From Cyclobacteriaceae bacterium (lineage in GTDB: Bacteria; Bacteroidota; Bacteroidia; Cytophagales; Cyclobacteriaceae), in NCBI GenBank assembly GCA_016787755.1, contig JAEUUA010000001.1:124001-188000 (forward strand): DNA of 64,000 bases, written 5' to 3'. Below the pieces are notes generated by a model. The model did no database searches. It worked only from the letters and a program-made list of their open reading frames with translations, and was not told the DNA's origin. A program made the position numbers and the translations under genes. Each line of letters starts with the position of its first letter. Position 1 is the first letter of the stretch. Below are positions 51,652 through 60,166 of the stretch, in pieces.

Positions 51652-52338
51652 TTATCTGCCTTTCAACGCCCCTTTGAGTCTGCGTGCCTTGAGATAGATG
51701 TTGTACAGAGATAAGGCAAGTTGCTCCTGAAAGGTAATTTTGATTTTGGCGGGATCAACAAAAACCGTATCACTTTTATCTTTATACCACTTTTCATAAC
51801 CCCGGTTTTTCATCCAGTTTTCAATCTCAACAAGTTTAGGGTTCAGATAGTATTTACCATGGGTTTCAACAGAAATGACAACCGGTGTGGATTTTAACTT
51901 ACTTAGTACGAACCATTCAGCACCTTCAATATCAATACACAAAAGGTCAATGGTGCCATCATCAATCTGATCAAATGTTCTGGCTTCTACTTCAAATCGA
52001 TCATTATCGGATTTAGCATACTGATCATTAATTAATGCTGGGCTCTCAACAGAATCAATAAACGTTGACGCGCCTCGATTGTAGAGAGTAATTTTCCCGG
52101 GATTTTCAGCAATTGCAAAGGGGAAAACAGTAGTTGATTTGAAGTCCTTAAAGGCGGTTTCAATCTTGGCAACCATAACCGGATTTGCCTCGATAAGAGA
52201 TGCCTTTTTCCCTTCCAGGATAAAAGGTCTTACGGAACAGGTCTCTGGCAGATAAACCCCCACCTCACAAACATGGTGTGGGTCATATCCTTTTTTCTTT
52301 AATTTTAGGTTCAAAGCCATCGATCGATCCGCAGTCAT
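51652..52338 (-). CDS. FkbM-family methyltransferase, second copy
   Basis: 228 residues. It has HHVCEVGVYLPETCSVRPFI, KASLIEANPVMVAKIETAFK and DGTIDLLCIDIEGAEWFVLS, matching the FkbM SAM fold, although the first motif is less typical than in the copy at 49963. It lies upstream of the glycosyltransferase gene with 2 bases between them and diverges from the glycosyltransferase at 52374. Likely to modify a sugar in lipopolysaccharide or capsule. Confidence 0.82.
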   Translation of the reverse strand: MTADRSMALNLKLKKKGYDPHHVCEVGVYLPETCSVRPFILEGKKASLIEANPVMVAKIETAFKDFKSTTVFPFAIAENPGKITLYNRGASTFIDSVESPALINDQYAKSDNDRFEVEARTFDQIDDGTIDLLCIDIEGAEWFVLSKLKSTPVVISVETHGKYYLNPKLVEIENWMKNRGYEKWYKDKSDTVFVDPAKIKITFQEQLALSLYNIYLKARRLKGALKGR

Positions 52339-52373
52339 AGTGAATTAATTAGTTTCAAAAGTATGAAAACTCA

Positions 52374-53144
52374 ATGACTTCAATTTCAGTAGTTATTATC
52401 GCCTTTAATGAGGAAGAAAATATCGGGCGTTGCTTAGATTCCGTATTATCGTTTGCCGATGAAATAATCGTTATCGATTCCAAATCCACAGATAATACCC
52501 GAACAATAGCCCAAAGCAAAGGAGCACGTGTTTACGAGCGTGCTTGGGAAGGTTATTCTGCTGCAAAAAATTTTGGCAATAATCTGGCTGAAAAGGACTA
52601 TATACTTTCTATTGACGCAGATGAAGTGGTTAGTCCCGATCTTGCGCATTCCCTTTCAAAGATTAAAACCGGCAAACTAACCGGAGACGCTTTCATTTTT
52701 TCAAGGCTTACCAATTACTGTGGCCATTGGGTTCGTTATTGTGGCTGGTATCCCGATCGCAAATTACGCATGTGGCGAAAAAATGAAGGAGTCTGGGATG
52801 GCGTACTCCATGAAAAAGTTGTTTTCAACACCTCAATTAACTCCGTATTGTTGAAGGGTGATCTTTTACACTATTCTTTTCCCAGCATTAGTCATCATAT
52901 TAAAACTCTTAACTCCTACTCAGAGGTGGCCGCGGATGATCTGGTAGCAAAAGGAGGAACGGTGCTGTTCGTTGTTCATATCTTATTGAATCCTCTCTAC
53001 ACTTTTTTAAATAAATTCTTATTGAGATTAGGTTTCCTGGATGGGTATTATGGATTTGTCATTTGCTCTCTGTCAGCTTTTGCCAACTTTATAAAGTATA
53101 CTAAAGCGTATCAGATAAGGAAGTCTCTTCGAGGGATTAAGTAG
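52374..53144 (+). CDS. Glycosyltransferase family 2, LPS-core type
   Basis: 256 residues. The GT-A core reads SVVIIAFNEEENIGRCLDSV at the N terminus and DYILSIDADEVVSPDLA (the DxD) around residues 80-97, then HWVRYCGWYPDRKLRMW. This is the WaaE/KdtX-like class, adding glucose to lipopolysaccharide inner core in other species. The C-terminal part has two hydrophobic stretches that may bind the membrane. Its stop overlaps that of the convergent GT9 gene by 8 bases. Confidence 0.9.
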   Translation: MTSISVVIIAFNEEENIGRCLDSVLSFADEIIVIDSKSTDNTRTIAQSKGARVYERAWEGYSAAKNFGNNLAEKDYILSIDADEVVSPDLAHSLSKIKTGKLTGDAFIFSRLTNYCGHWVRYCGWYPDRKLRMWRKNEGVWDGVLHEKVVFNTSINSVLLKGDLLHYSFPSISHHIKTLNSYSEVAADDLVAKGGTVLFVVHILLNPLYTFLNKFLLRLGFLDGYYGFVICSLSAFANFIKYTKAYQIRKSLRGIK

Positions 53145-54204
53145 ACCTATTAGTCTTAAACAAGTCAACCTGCTCTTTTACCTCGTTTGTTTTGATAGAG
53201 TTAATGCAGGCACACTCTTTACTTGCCCGGCAATCATTACATTCCTTATGTTGAACAAGATAGCTGGCGTTCTTACCTATCGGCATCCATCTTCCCGGAT
53301 GAATTGGCTTCATAGGCGAGTACAAGCCGAGTGTATAAATACCTACCGCAGCAGCCAGGTGTAGCACACCTGTGCTACAGGCCAACAGACCATCAGCCTG
53401 ACTTATAAAGGACGTTAATTCAGTGAGATTAAATTTACCGGTAAGGTCTGTTACATTAGGATGTGAGAGTAGTTCGGGTTTTTCCTTCCGGATTAAATCG
53501 CCCTCTGCCTGCAGGCCTGTTACAAAAATTTTATAGGATTGTGAAGGAAGCGATTGCACTAATTCATAGTAGCTCTGCAAAGGCCACTCGCGGGCGCTCC
53601 CTTTTGATTTAGGATGAATTATCAGATTGAAATGATCACGACTAAGCAATGCTGAAAAATCCTTCATTGTTGGCTGAATTCCGTAATAGGGGATCAGTTC
53701 GTTGATATCTATAACGTCATTCAATTTAAAGGGCCGAAGCAATTTAAAGTTCAATTGACTTTCGTGAAGAGTAGAATTTACACGACTAAAATTGACAAGG
53801 TGATTACAATACAACCAATTGTACCATCGATGTGAGGTGGCAACACGGTGTTTAATTCCCGCATGTTTTGCCAGCCTTGCCAGATTCTTATCCGGATAAA
53901 TAAAAATAATCGTATCGGCTTGCAACGCAGCCAGGGTTTGAGGTTTGCTTAGTGCCTCAGCATCCAAAAACTGATCAACAAATACACATTGGTTTATAAC
54001 AGCCTCCGTATACTTCTTCCCAATAAAGAATATTTTTAGATCAGGAACCATCGATTTTAAATATCCCAACATGGGCAGGGTTAGTATTACATCACCCAGG
54101 TTATCGGTTCGGCTAATCACCAGCCGCTTGCCAAGGAGCTCTTTATAGCTGGCATCAATCAATTTTTTTTTAAGCATTGTAAGGCGACTCAATTTCTCGT
54201 TCAC
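53137..54204 (-). CDS. Glycosyltransferase family 9 (heptosyltransferase-like)
   Basis: 355 residues with the two Rossmann domains of the GT9 family: KRLVISRTDNLGDVILTLPM and LPMLGYLKSMVPDLKIFFIG at the start, and LNLIIHPKSKGSAREWPLQS, then ADGLLACSTGVLHLAAAVGI (about 270-290) in the second half. It ends in a Cys-rich tail, ECNDCRASKECACINSIK. Family members add heptose or other sugars to the lipopolysaccharide core. Together with the GT2 and FkbM genes it forms an envelope-glycan cluster. Confidence 0.9.
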   Translation of the reverse strand: MNEKLSRLTMLKKKLIDASYKELLGKRLVISRTDNLGDVILTLPMLGYLKSMVPDLKIFFIGKKYTEAVINQCVFVDQFLDAEALSKPQTLAALQADTIIFIYPDKNLARLAKHAGIKHRVATSHRWYNWLYCNHLVNFSRVNSTLHESQLNFKLLRPFKLNDVIDINELIPYYGIQPTMKDFSALLSRDHFNLIIHPKSKGSAREWPLQSYYELVQSLPSQSYKIFVTGLQAEGDLIRKEKPELLSHPNVTDLTGKFNLTELTSFISQADGLLACSTGVLHLAAAVGIYTLGLYSPMKPIHPGRWMPIGKNASYLVQHKECNDCRASKECACINSIKTNEVKEQVDLFKTNRST

Positions 54205-54221
54205 CCAAAAGTGTAAATCCT

Positions 54222-54263
54222 AAAAACAAAAACCTACAAAATACTTCATTCTGTAGGCTTTTG
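54222..54263 (-). terminator. Rho-independent terminator after the VWA gene
   Basis: On the minus strand, AAAGCCTACAGAAT (starting at about 54263) pairs with ATTTTGTAGGTTTT, giving a stem of about 14 bp including two G-U pairs, followed by TTTTTGTTTTTAGG. It lies about 15 bases after the stop of the von Willebrand A gene and should separate it from the GT9 gene. Confidence 0.8.
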
Positions 54264-54277
54264 TATTCGATTTAGAA

Positions 54278-56173
54278 TTATTTACGAGCTGCCAGCATGT
54301 TTAGTGATTTTACCATATTTAGGAATTCCACCCGATATCCATTCTCATCCTTACCCCGAGCCCCTTGTGCCAGTTGTAAAACATCTTCATACTTAAAATC
54401 TGTTACATATTCAGAGTCTCGAAGTAGCATTCCAAATCCGGCAACAGCTGCCGACCAGCGAAAATTATCGGAGGTTTCTGCGATTGAGGTGTTCTCGTCT
54501 ACTAATGGATGAACAATAAGTTTGCTCACGCTACCGCTTGGTTTTTTATATCGAAACTTAACTGTCATGATCTCTTTTGATGCTGATGCCGTTTTCTCCA
54601 CATTCGTTTTCTGATATTTCAAATCATCTACCTTTGAGAATTCACTTTCTACCCCTACCGGAATAATTTCATACAAAGCTGTAACAGAATGACCTGAGCC
54701 CAATTCCCCCGCATCTTTCTTATCATCGTTAAAATCTTCATCGCGAAGCAATCTGTTTTCATAACCAATCAACCGATATGCTTTCACACGGGCAGGATTA
54801 AATTCAATTTGCAGTTTTACATCCTTGGCTATGGTAAAGAGCGTACCTCCAAATTCATTCACCAACGCTTTCTGTGCTTCCAGGATAGAGTCGATGTAGA
54901 AGTAGTTTCCGTTTCCCTTATCAGCTAATGTTTCCATTTTAGAATCTTTGTAGTTGCCCATCCCAAAACCCAAGGCGGTAAGAAAAACTCCTTCTTCACG
55001 TTTAGCTTCAATCAATCTTTCCATGCCCCCATTACTCGATTCTCCCACATTAAAATCTCCATCGGTCGCTAAAATCACCCGGTTGTTTCCTTCCTTTTGA
55101 AAATTTTCTTTCGCGATCGCGTAAGCTAATTTTATTCCTGCACCACCGGCTGTTGATCCACCTGCTTCTAATTTATCCAAGGCATCAATTATTGTTCTCT
55201 TGTGGGCACCTGAAGTTGAGGGTAGCACCAACCCCGCTGCTCCTGCGTAGACCACAATGGCAATCCGATCCTGCTCACGTAATTGTTCCACCAACATCTT
55301 AAAAGAAGTTTTCAGCAAGGGTAATTTATTTTCATCGCTCATAGAGCCACTTACGTCAATCAGGAAAACCAAATTGGAGGGAGGTAAATTTTCCTTCGGA
55401 ATATTTTTGCCCTGCAAACCAATGTGAACCAACTTATGCTTTGGGTTCCAGGGGGCCGTTGATATTTCTGTATTAATTGAAAATGGGTCGTCTCCTTTTG
55501 GTTGCACATATTCATAATCGAAATAATTAATCATCTCTTCTATGCGCACCGCATCTTTGGGCGGGCGTTGACCACCGGTAATAAATCTTCTGATGTTACT
55601 GTATGAAGCAGCATCTACATCAATGGAAAACGTAGAAAGTGGATTTTTCAACGGATCATGAAATATATTTTCTTGTATGCCATCATACTCTTCGGTATTC
55701 TGATGTGGCCTCGTTTCATATTCACCATACCCTCTTAATCCGTATTTCGAAGGGGATGGTGCAGCCATATCTTTCTTTCGTAAGGAAGAGTTGCCTCGTA
55801 TTTGCACTCCGGCAACTTTACCTTGCAGTCCTCTTTGAATCCCATACCCCGTAACAACCACTTCACTTAGTTGTTGGATATCTAAACTCATGACCACATC
55901 AATTCGATTAGAAATACCAATGGCAATCTCTTGGGTTGTAAATCCGATAAAGGAAAAAACCAATGTGCCTCCCTTGGCGGGAACATGAATCAGGTAATTA
56001 CCCTGACCATCCGTAACCGAACCTGTTGTGGTTCCTTTTAAAACAACATTCACGCCTGGAACACTACTGCCATCATCGGCCGAAGTAACCTTACCCACTA
56101 TGGTGCGATCTTGTGCTGAAAGTGTGATCCCTATCAGGAGCAAAACGATCAGGCTTAAGGCAATTTTTTTCAT
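54278..56173 (-). CDS. VWA-domain protein with carboxypeptidase-like N-terminal module (YfbK-like)
   Basis: About 631 residues from MKKIALSLIVLLLIGITLSAQ (signal peptide); an earlier start at 56269 would bury it. Residues about 24-105 are a carboxypeptidase-regulatory-like module (VGKVTSADDGSSVPGVNVVL) ending in the TonB-plug-like string EVVVTGYGIQRG. The rest is YfbK-like: a N-terminal region (IFHDPLKNPLSTFSIDVDAAS), the VWA domain with the MIDAS motif DVSGSMSDENK at 273-283, and a C-terminal part. Secreted or outer-membrane protein, metal-dependent protein binding likely. Ends at a terminator. Divergent from an ECF sigma gene whose partner shares the same module. Confidence 0.88.
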   Translation of the reverse strand: MKKIALSLIVLLLIGITLSAQDRTIVGKVTSADDGSSVPGVNVVLKGTTTGSVTDGQGNYLIHVPAKGGTLVFSFIGFTTQEIAIGISNRIDVVMSLDIQQLSEVVVTGYGIQRGLQGKVAGVQIRGNSSLRKKDMAAPSPSKYGLRGYGEYETRPHQNTEEYDGIQENIFHDPLKNPLSTFSIDVDAASYSNIRRFITGGQRPPKDAVRIEEMINYFDYEYVQPKGDDPFSINTEISTAPWNPKHKLVHIGLQGKNIPKENLPPSNLVFLIDVSGSMSDENKLPLLKTSFKMLVEQLREQDRIAIVVYAGAAGLVLPSTSGAHKRTIIDALDKLEAGGSTAGGAGIKLAYAIAKENFQKEGNNRVILATDGDFNVGESSNGGMERLIEAKREEGVFLTALGFGMGNYKDSKMETLADKGNGNYFYIDSILEAQKALVNEFGGTLFTIAKDVKLQIEFNPARVKAYRLIGYENRLLRDEDFNDDKKDAGELGSGHSVTALYEIIPVGVESEFSKVDDLKYQKTNVEKTASASKEIMTVKFRYKKPSGSVSKLIVHPLVDENTSIAETSDNFRWSAAVAGFGMLLRDSEYVTDFKYEDVLQLAQGARGKDENGYRVEFLNMVKSLNMLAARK

Positions 56174-56179
56174 AAGCAG

Positions 56180-56187
56180 TATATTTG
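56180..56187 (+). promoter_or_regulatory. Putative -7 box for the sigma/TonB-fusion pair (TATATTTG)
   Basis: TATATTTG fits TAnnTTTG. It lies 71 bases before the TTG start of the sigma gene, next to the ATG of the divergent VWA gene. No good -33 element is seen. Confidence 0.38.
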
Positions 56188-56257
56188 ATTTTGACTGTAT
56201 GATTCGGTGTCTCACTGAATTCCATAAAAAAGAAATTAAATATTTTAACTTAAGGGC

Positions 56258-56806
56258 TTGAGAATACACCTGAGCGATACAGAATTATTAGAGCGATACA
56301 AAAAGGAGGAAGATCTCTCCTTTCTGGGCGAGCTGTTCTCACGGTATCAGTCCCTTGTATATGGTGTTTGTCTTAAGTATTTGAAAGATCGCGATGACGC
56401 AAAGGATGCCGTGATGCAGTTGTTTGAAAAACTAATCCAGACCTTGCTGGCTCATGAGGTTGATAATTTTAAAAGCTGGCTTTACGTAACCAGTCGCAAC
56501 CATTGCCTGATGCTGATTAGAGCAAGAAAAGGTAAATTCACACAAGAATTTTCGCCTGAGGTTATGGAAAATCAATTGTTGTTGCATCCGGAAGACGAAC
56601 CGGAGCTGGAAGGGAATCTGACCAAACTGGAAAAGTGCATTGAAACGCTTGCAGATGACCAAAAAGAATGTGTGCAGCTGTTTTACCTTCAGGAGAAGTG
56701 CTATAAAGACATTGCTCAATTTACTGGGTTTGATATGAATAAAGTGAAAAGCTTTATTCAAAATGGAAAACGGAATTTAAAAATTTGCATGGAGCGAAAT
56801 GGATAA
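56258..56806 (+). CDS. ECF RNA polymerase sigma factor (TTG start)
   Basis: 182 residues starting at TTG 56258 (LRIHLSDTELLERYKKEEDL by direct translation). Sigma region 2 is GELFSRYQSLVYGVCLKYLK and DAKDAVMQLFEKLIQ; region 4 is ECVQLFYLQEKCYKDIAQFT followed by GFDMNKVKSFIQNGKRNLKI. It overlaps the TonB-fusion gene by 8 bases, so the two are translated together and the fusion protein probably controls this sigma. Typical of the ECF class found beside transmembrane regulators in Bacteroidota. Confidence 0.9.
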   Translation: MRIHLSDTELLERYKKEEDLSFLGELFSRYQSLVYGVCLKYLKDRDDAKDAVMQLFEKLIQTLLAHEVDNFKSWLYVTSRNHCLMLIRARKGKFTQEFSPEVMENQLLLHPEDEPELEGNLTKLEKCIETLADDQKECVQLFYLQEKCYKDIAQFTGFDMNKVKSFIQNGKRNLKICMERNG

Positions 56807-58172
56807 GTGGGAAGACGATATTAGACGATACCATGCTGGTGAAATGACACCTCAGGAGCAACACGCGCTTGAGAAAAAGGCGTTGAGTGATCCCTTTTTA
56901 TATGAGGCACTTGAGGGCGCAGATTCTATCACTGAAAGAGATTTTACAAACGATCTCAAGGAAATCGAACTTAAAATAAATAGTAGAACAACCGAACGAG
57001 AAAATAATTTCGGCTTAGCAGGGGCTGCCTCAAAATCTGCTTACGTAGAAACTACCTTATCAGAAAATCCAAAATTAAAAATTAAAAATAAATGGATGTG
57101 GCCATTGCGCATTGCTGCTTCCCTTGCATTACTAGCAGCGGTTTATTTTTCCATCACACCCCTTATCGAAAAAAATAATAAGCAACTCACACAACAAAAG
57201 CCAGCAAAGGTTGAAAAAAATCAAGCTGAAGAAAATAAAATTTCGGATAGTACAGCCCAAGGTACTGATCAATTGGCACTCACCCACGAATCAAAATCTG
57301 AACCTGACAATAAGAAGGAATCAAGATCTTCAAAGGCTAATGATTCCCAGGAAAATAAAAAAGATGAGCAAGAATCAAAACCTGCTGTAGCCAATGCCCT
57401 TTCGCAAAAAAATGACAGTGACATTGAAATAGAAAAAATAGCTACGCGAGAGGTTGCAGATTTAATTTCAGAAAGCCCCTCAGTTGCTGTAGAAGAAAAG
57501 CGGGCTGAATCCAAAAAAGAATCCTCACAAGCATCCCGGTCGAAGGCTGCCTCCGGTTTTATAAGCAATCAAAAAATAATTAAAGGAAAAGTTTTTTCGG
57601 CTGATGACGGTATTCCATTGCCCGGAGTAAATATTGTTATAAAAGGTACTACCACGGGCACGGTCACAGATATGCAAGGCAATTATCAAATAACTTCTGA
57701 GTCATCCAATCCAACGTTGGTTTACTCGTTCATTGGATTACAGACGGAAGAAGTTACAGTAGCCAATCAGTCAGAACTTAACGTGAATCTGCAAACCGAT
57801 GTTTCGCAACTAAGCGAAGTAGTTGTAACCGGATATAGTCCTGTTAAATCAGATCTTGATCGCGAACCAATTGTGAAGTTGGCTGAGCCAGAGGGTGGAC
57901 GAAGAGCCTATGACAAATACTTAAAGAACAGTTTGCAGTATCCACAGCAGGCACTAGATAACAAAATTAAAGGTAGGGTTACTATTCAATTTACCGTTGA
58001 AACAGATGGCTCATTGTCCGACTTCACAATATTTAGAGGGCTTGGCTACGGCTGCGATGAAGAAGTGATCCGCTTAATAAAAGATGGCCCAAAATGGTCA
58101 CCTACCACAGAAGACAATGTAGCCGTTGAGAGTGAGGTGCGTGTACGAGTAAAATTTGCATTGCCCAATTGA
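56799..58172 (+). CDS. Membrane protein joining anti-sigma-like N-end, carboxypeptidase-like module and TonB C-terminal domain
   Basis: 457 residues in one chain. The N-terminal cytosolic part (about 1-60, MDKWEDDIRRYHAGEMTPQE and FLYEALEGADSI) looks like that of Bacteroidota membrane regulators. A membrane helix (about 101-120, MWPLRIAASLALLAAVYFSI) follows, then a long Lys/Ser/Glu-rich linker (about 130-255), a carboxypeptidase-regulatory-like module (about 261-345), and a TonB C-terminal domain (about 370-457, NKIKGRVTIQFTVETDGSLS). The TonB end may touch an outer-membrane partner, and the inner end may hold the ECF sigma. Functions of the parts are inferred from domain resemblance. Confidence 0.85.
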   Translation: MDKWEDDIRRYHAGEMTPQEQHALEKKALSDPFLYEALEGADSITERDFTNDLKEIELKINSRTTERENNFGLAGAASKSAYVETTLSENPKLKIKNKWMWPLRIAASLALLAAVYFSITPLIEKNNKQLTQQKPAKVEKNQAEENKISDSTAQGTDQLALTHESKSEPDNKKESRSSKANDSQENKKDEQESKPAVANALSQKNDSDIEIEKIATREVADLISESPSVAVEEKRAESKKESSQASRSKAASGFISNQKIIKGKVFSADDGIPLPGVNIVIKGTTTGTVTDMQGNYQITSESSNPTLVYSFIGLQTEEVTVANQSELNVNLQTDVSQLSEVVVTGYSPVKSDLDREPIVKLAEPEGGRRAYDKYLKNSLQYPQQALDNKIKGRVTIQFTVETDGSLSDFTIFRGLGYGCDEEVIRLIKDGPKWSPTTEDNVAVESEVRVRVKFALPN

Positions 58173-58286
58173 TTTGATGGCATAATTACCTTTCGAAAAT
58201 TATGTAAGTGGCTGGCACTTTTCCTTTCTCAAACCATTATTCTTTTTACATTTAAGGCTGCGAATACTACACTAACCAAAATACAC

Positions 58287-59723
58287 ATGGCAAATCCTCT
58301 GTTTACAAAAAAACCAATGAGTGTTCTGATGCAGGAATCAGATAGTTCCGGACATGGACTAAAAAGGACCCTTGGAAGATTTAATCTGATCACACTTGGA
58401 ATTGGGGCGATTATTGGCGCTGGTATTTTTGTATTAACAGGTCAGGCCGCGGCTATCTATGCAGGCCCAGCCGTTTCAATATCTTTTATTGTAGCAGGTT
58501 TTGCGTGCGCCTTTGCGGGACTTTGTTATGCTGAATTTGCCTCTATGATTCCCATTGCAGGCAGTGCCTATACCTATGCGTATGCCACCATGGGTAGATT
58601 AGTGGCATGGATTATCGGATGGGCACTTATACTTGAATATCTTTTCTCTGGATCAACGGTTGCTGTGGGGTGGTCCGGTTATGTAGTTAACTTTTTAGAT
58701 TCAATAGGACTCCATCTTCCCAGTGCACTCACATCAGCCCCAATTGGATTGGATGAAACCAATAACCTGGTGTTCACCGGATCGATCATTAATCTACCAG
58801 CCGTATTCATCGTTTTTTGTGTGACTATCTTATTATTCCGGGGAATAAAAGAATCTGCATCCTTCAATAACATAGTAGTGATTGTTAAACTAACCGTTAT
58901 TATCCTGTTTATTCTGTTGGGCTGGCAGTATATCAACCAAGAAAATTGGCATCCTTTCATTCCTGACAATACAGGTACTTTTGGGCAGTTTGGATGGTCA
59001 GGTGTGATGAGAGCGTCTTCTGTAATATTCTTTGCTTATGTTGGCTTTGATGCAGTTTCAACTGCTGCGCAGGAAGCCAAAAATCCTCAGCGAGATATGC
59101 CTTGGGGTATTTTAGGATCACTAGTGATTTGCACAGTTATTTACATTATCGTTTCCCTTGTGATGACGGGAATTGCAAACTATACCGAACTAAACACATC
59201 GGCTCCCATCGCTGTAGCCATTGATAAAACAGATTTAAAGTGGTTCAGCCCATTAATTAAAATTGGAGCCATTGCAGGATTAAGTTCCGTTATTCTGGTT
59301 ATGCTAATGGGCCAAACTCGAATATTCTACTCCATGTCTAATGATGGATTATTTTTCAAGCCTTTTGGTAAAATCCATCCTAAATATCAAACTCCATACA
59401 TAGCTACCTTAGTTACCGGTGGAGTTGCTTTAACAACATCAGGGTTGCTTCCGATTGGAATTCTTGGCGAATTAGTTTCCTTCGGAACCCTCCTTGCTTT
59501 CATTATTGTATGTGCCGGCATTTTAATTTTACGGTATGAGCAACCGGATTTGAAAAGACCCTTTAAAACACCTCTGTTTCCCGTTGTTCCAATACTTGGT
59601 ATTTTAAGTTGCCTGGGTGTGATGTTTTCATTGAATACGCTGATATTAAAAATTGCGTTGGGTTGGATTATGTTGGGCCTTATCATTTATTACTTCTATG
59701 GTAGAAAGTATGCTAAATATTAA
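58287..59723 (+). CDS. Amino acid permease (APC family, YfnA/CAT-like)
   Basis: 478 residues with about 12 membrane helices. The unwound first helix motif LGIGAIIGAGIFVLTGQAAA (about 35-55) and GWSGVMRASSVIFFAYVGFD, then TAAQEAKNPQRDMPWGI, are typical of cationic-amino-acid and YfnA-like permeases. It imports or exchanges amino acids across the inner membrane; substrate unknown. It follows the TonB-fusion gene after 114 bases, which contain a weak TACATTTA box. Confidence 0.92.
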   Translation: MANPLFTKKPMSVLMQESDSSGHGLKRTLGRFNLITLGIGAIIGAGIFVLTGQAAAIYAGPAVSISFIVAGFACAFAGLCYAEFASMIPIAGSAYTYAYATMGRLVAWIIGWALILEYLFSGSTVAVGWSGYVVNFLDSIGLHLPSALTSAPIGLDETNNLVFTGSIINLPAVFIVFCVTILLFRGIKESASFNNIVVIVKLTVIILFILLGWQYINQENWHPFIPDNTGTFGQFGWSGVMRASSVIFFAYVGFDAVSTAAQEAKNPQRDMPWGILGSLVICTVIYIIVSLVMTGIANYTELNTSAPIAVAIDKTDLKWFSPLIKIGAIAGLSSVILVMLMGQTRIFYSMSNDGLFFKPFGKIHPKYQTPYIATLVTGGVALTTSGLLPIGILGELVSFGTLLAFIIVCAGILILRYEQPDLKRPFKTPLFPVVPILGILSCLGVMFSLNTLILKIALGWIMLGLIIYYFYGRKYAKY

Positions 59724-59725
59724 TG

Positions 59726-60166
59726 TTAATTGATTACATCATCAGTAATCGTAAGTGTTTGACCGGACAATTGGGTACGGTAACGAAGTAAAGGTCTCCT
59801 GGCCGGCCCCCCTATTGGGTTGCCATCATCGAAACCAAAACTTGAGTTGCAGCACGTATCAATCATAAATAAACCAGAGCTGTGCACATCTATTGTTGCA
59901 CACGCTTCGCTGGGGCGGAATGAGCAATTACGCTCATACGCGTAGTAGGTAGAAGAATTTTGTCTGTAAATAATAATTCCGCGCACCCCGCCATTACTGA
60001 TAGACTTGTAACCTCCATCCGTTTGTAGACTAAAATAGTCTGGCAATCCCAGATTTATTACAATGTCAATAAATGGTTGAATTGGAATTGGGTCATCACT
60101 GAGATCGCGATTACACGAAATCAGAATAATTAATACGAACCCATATTTAGCTTTTAGAATACTCAT
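59726..60166 (-). CDS. Rieske-like lipoprotein without the usual iron ligands
   Basis: 146 residues. The N terminus has a lipobox (LIILISC, Cys18), so it is a lipoprotein. The rest resembles the Rieske [2Fe-2S] fold as seen in many Bacteroidota lipoproteins: YERNCSFRPSEACATIDVHS, then MIDTCCNSSFGFDDGNPIGG and PARRPLLRYRTQLSG. The CxH and CxxH cluster ligands are missing the histidines: Cys81-Ser-Phe83, and Cys105-Cys106-Asn-Ser. It overlaps the dehydrogenase gene by 20 bases upstream. Function unknown. Confidence 0.68.
   Translation of the reverse strand: MSILKAKYGFVLIILISCNRDLSDDPIPIQPFIDIVINLGLPDYFSLQTDGGYKSISNGGVRGIIIYRQNSSTYYAYERNCSFRPSEACATIDVHSSGLFMIDTCCNSSFGFDDGNPIGGPARRPLLRYRTQLSGQTLTITDDVIN

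Noticed and set aside
58173..58286. TACATTTA box and a 7-bp AT stem before the permease gene
   Set aside because: The box departs from TAnnTTTG and the stem has no U-tract; too weak to call.
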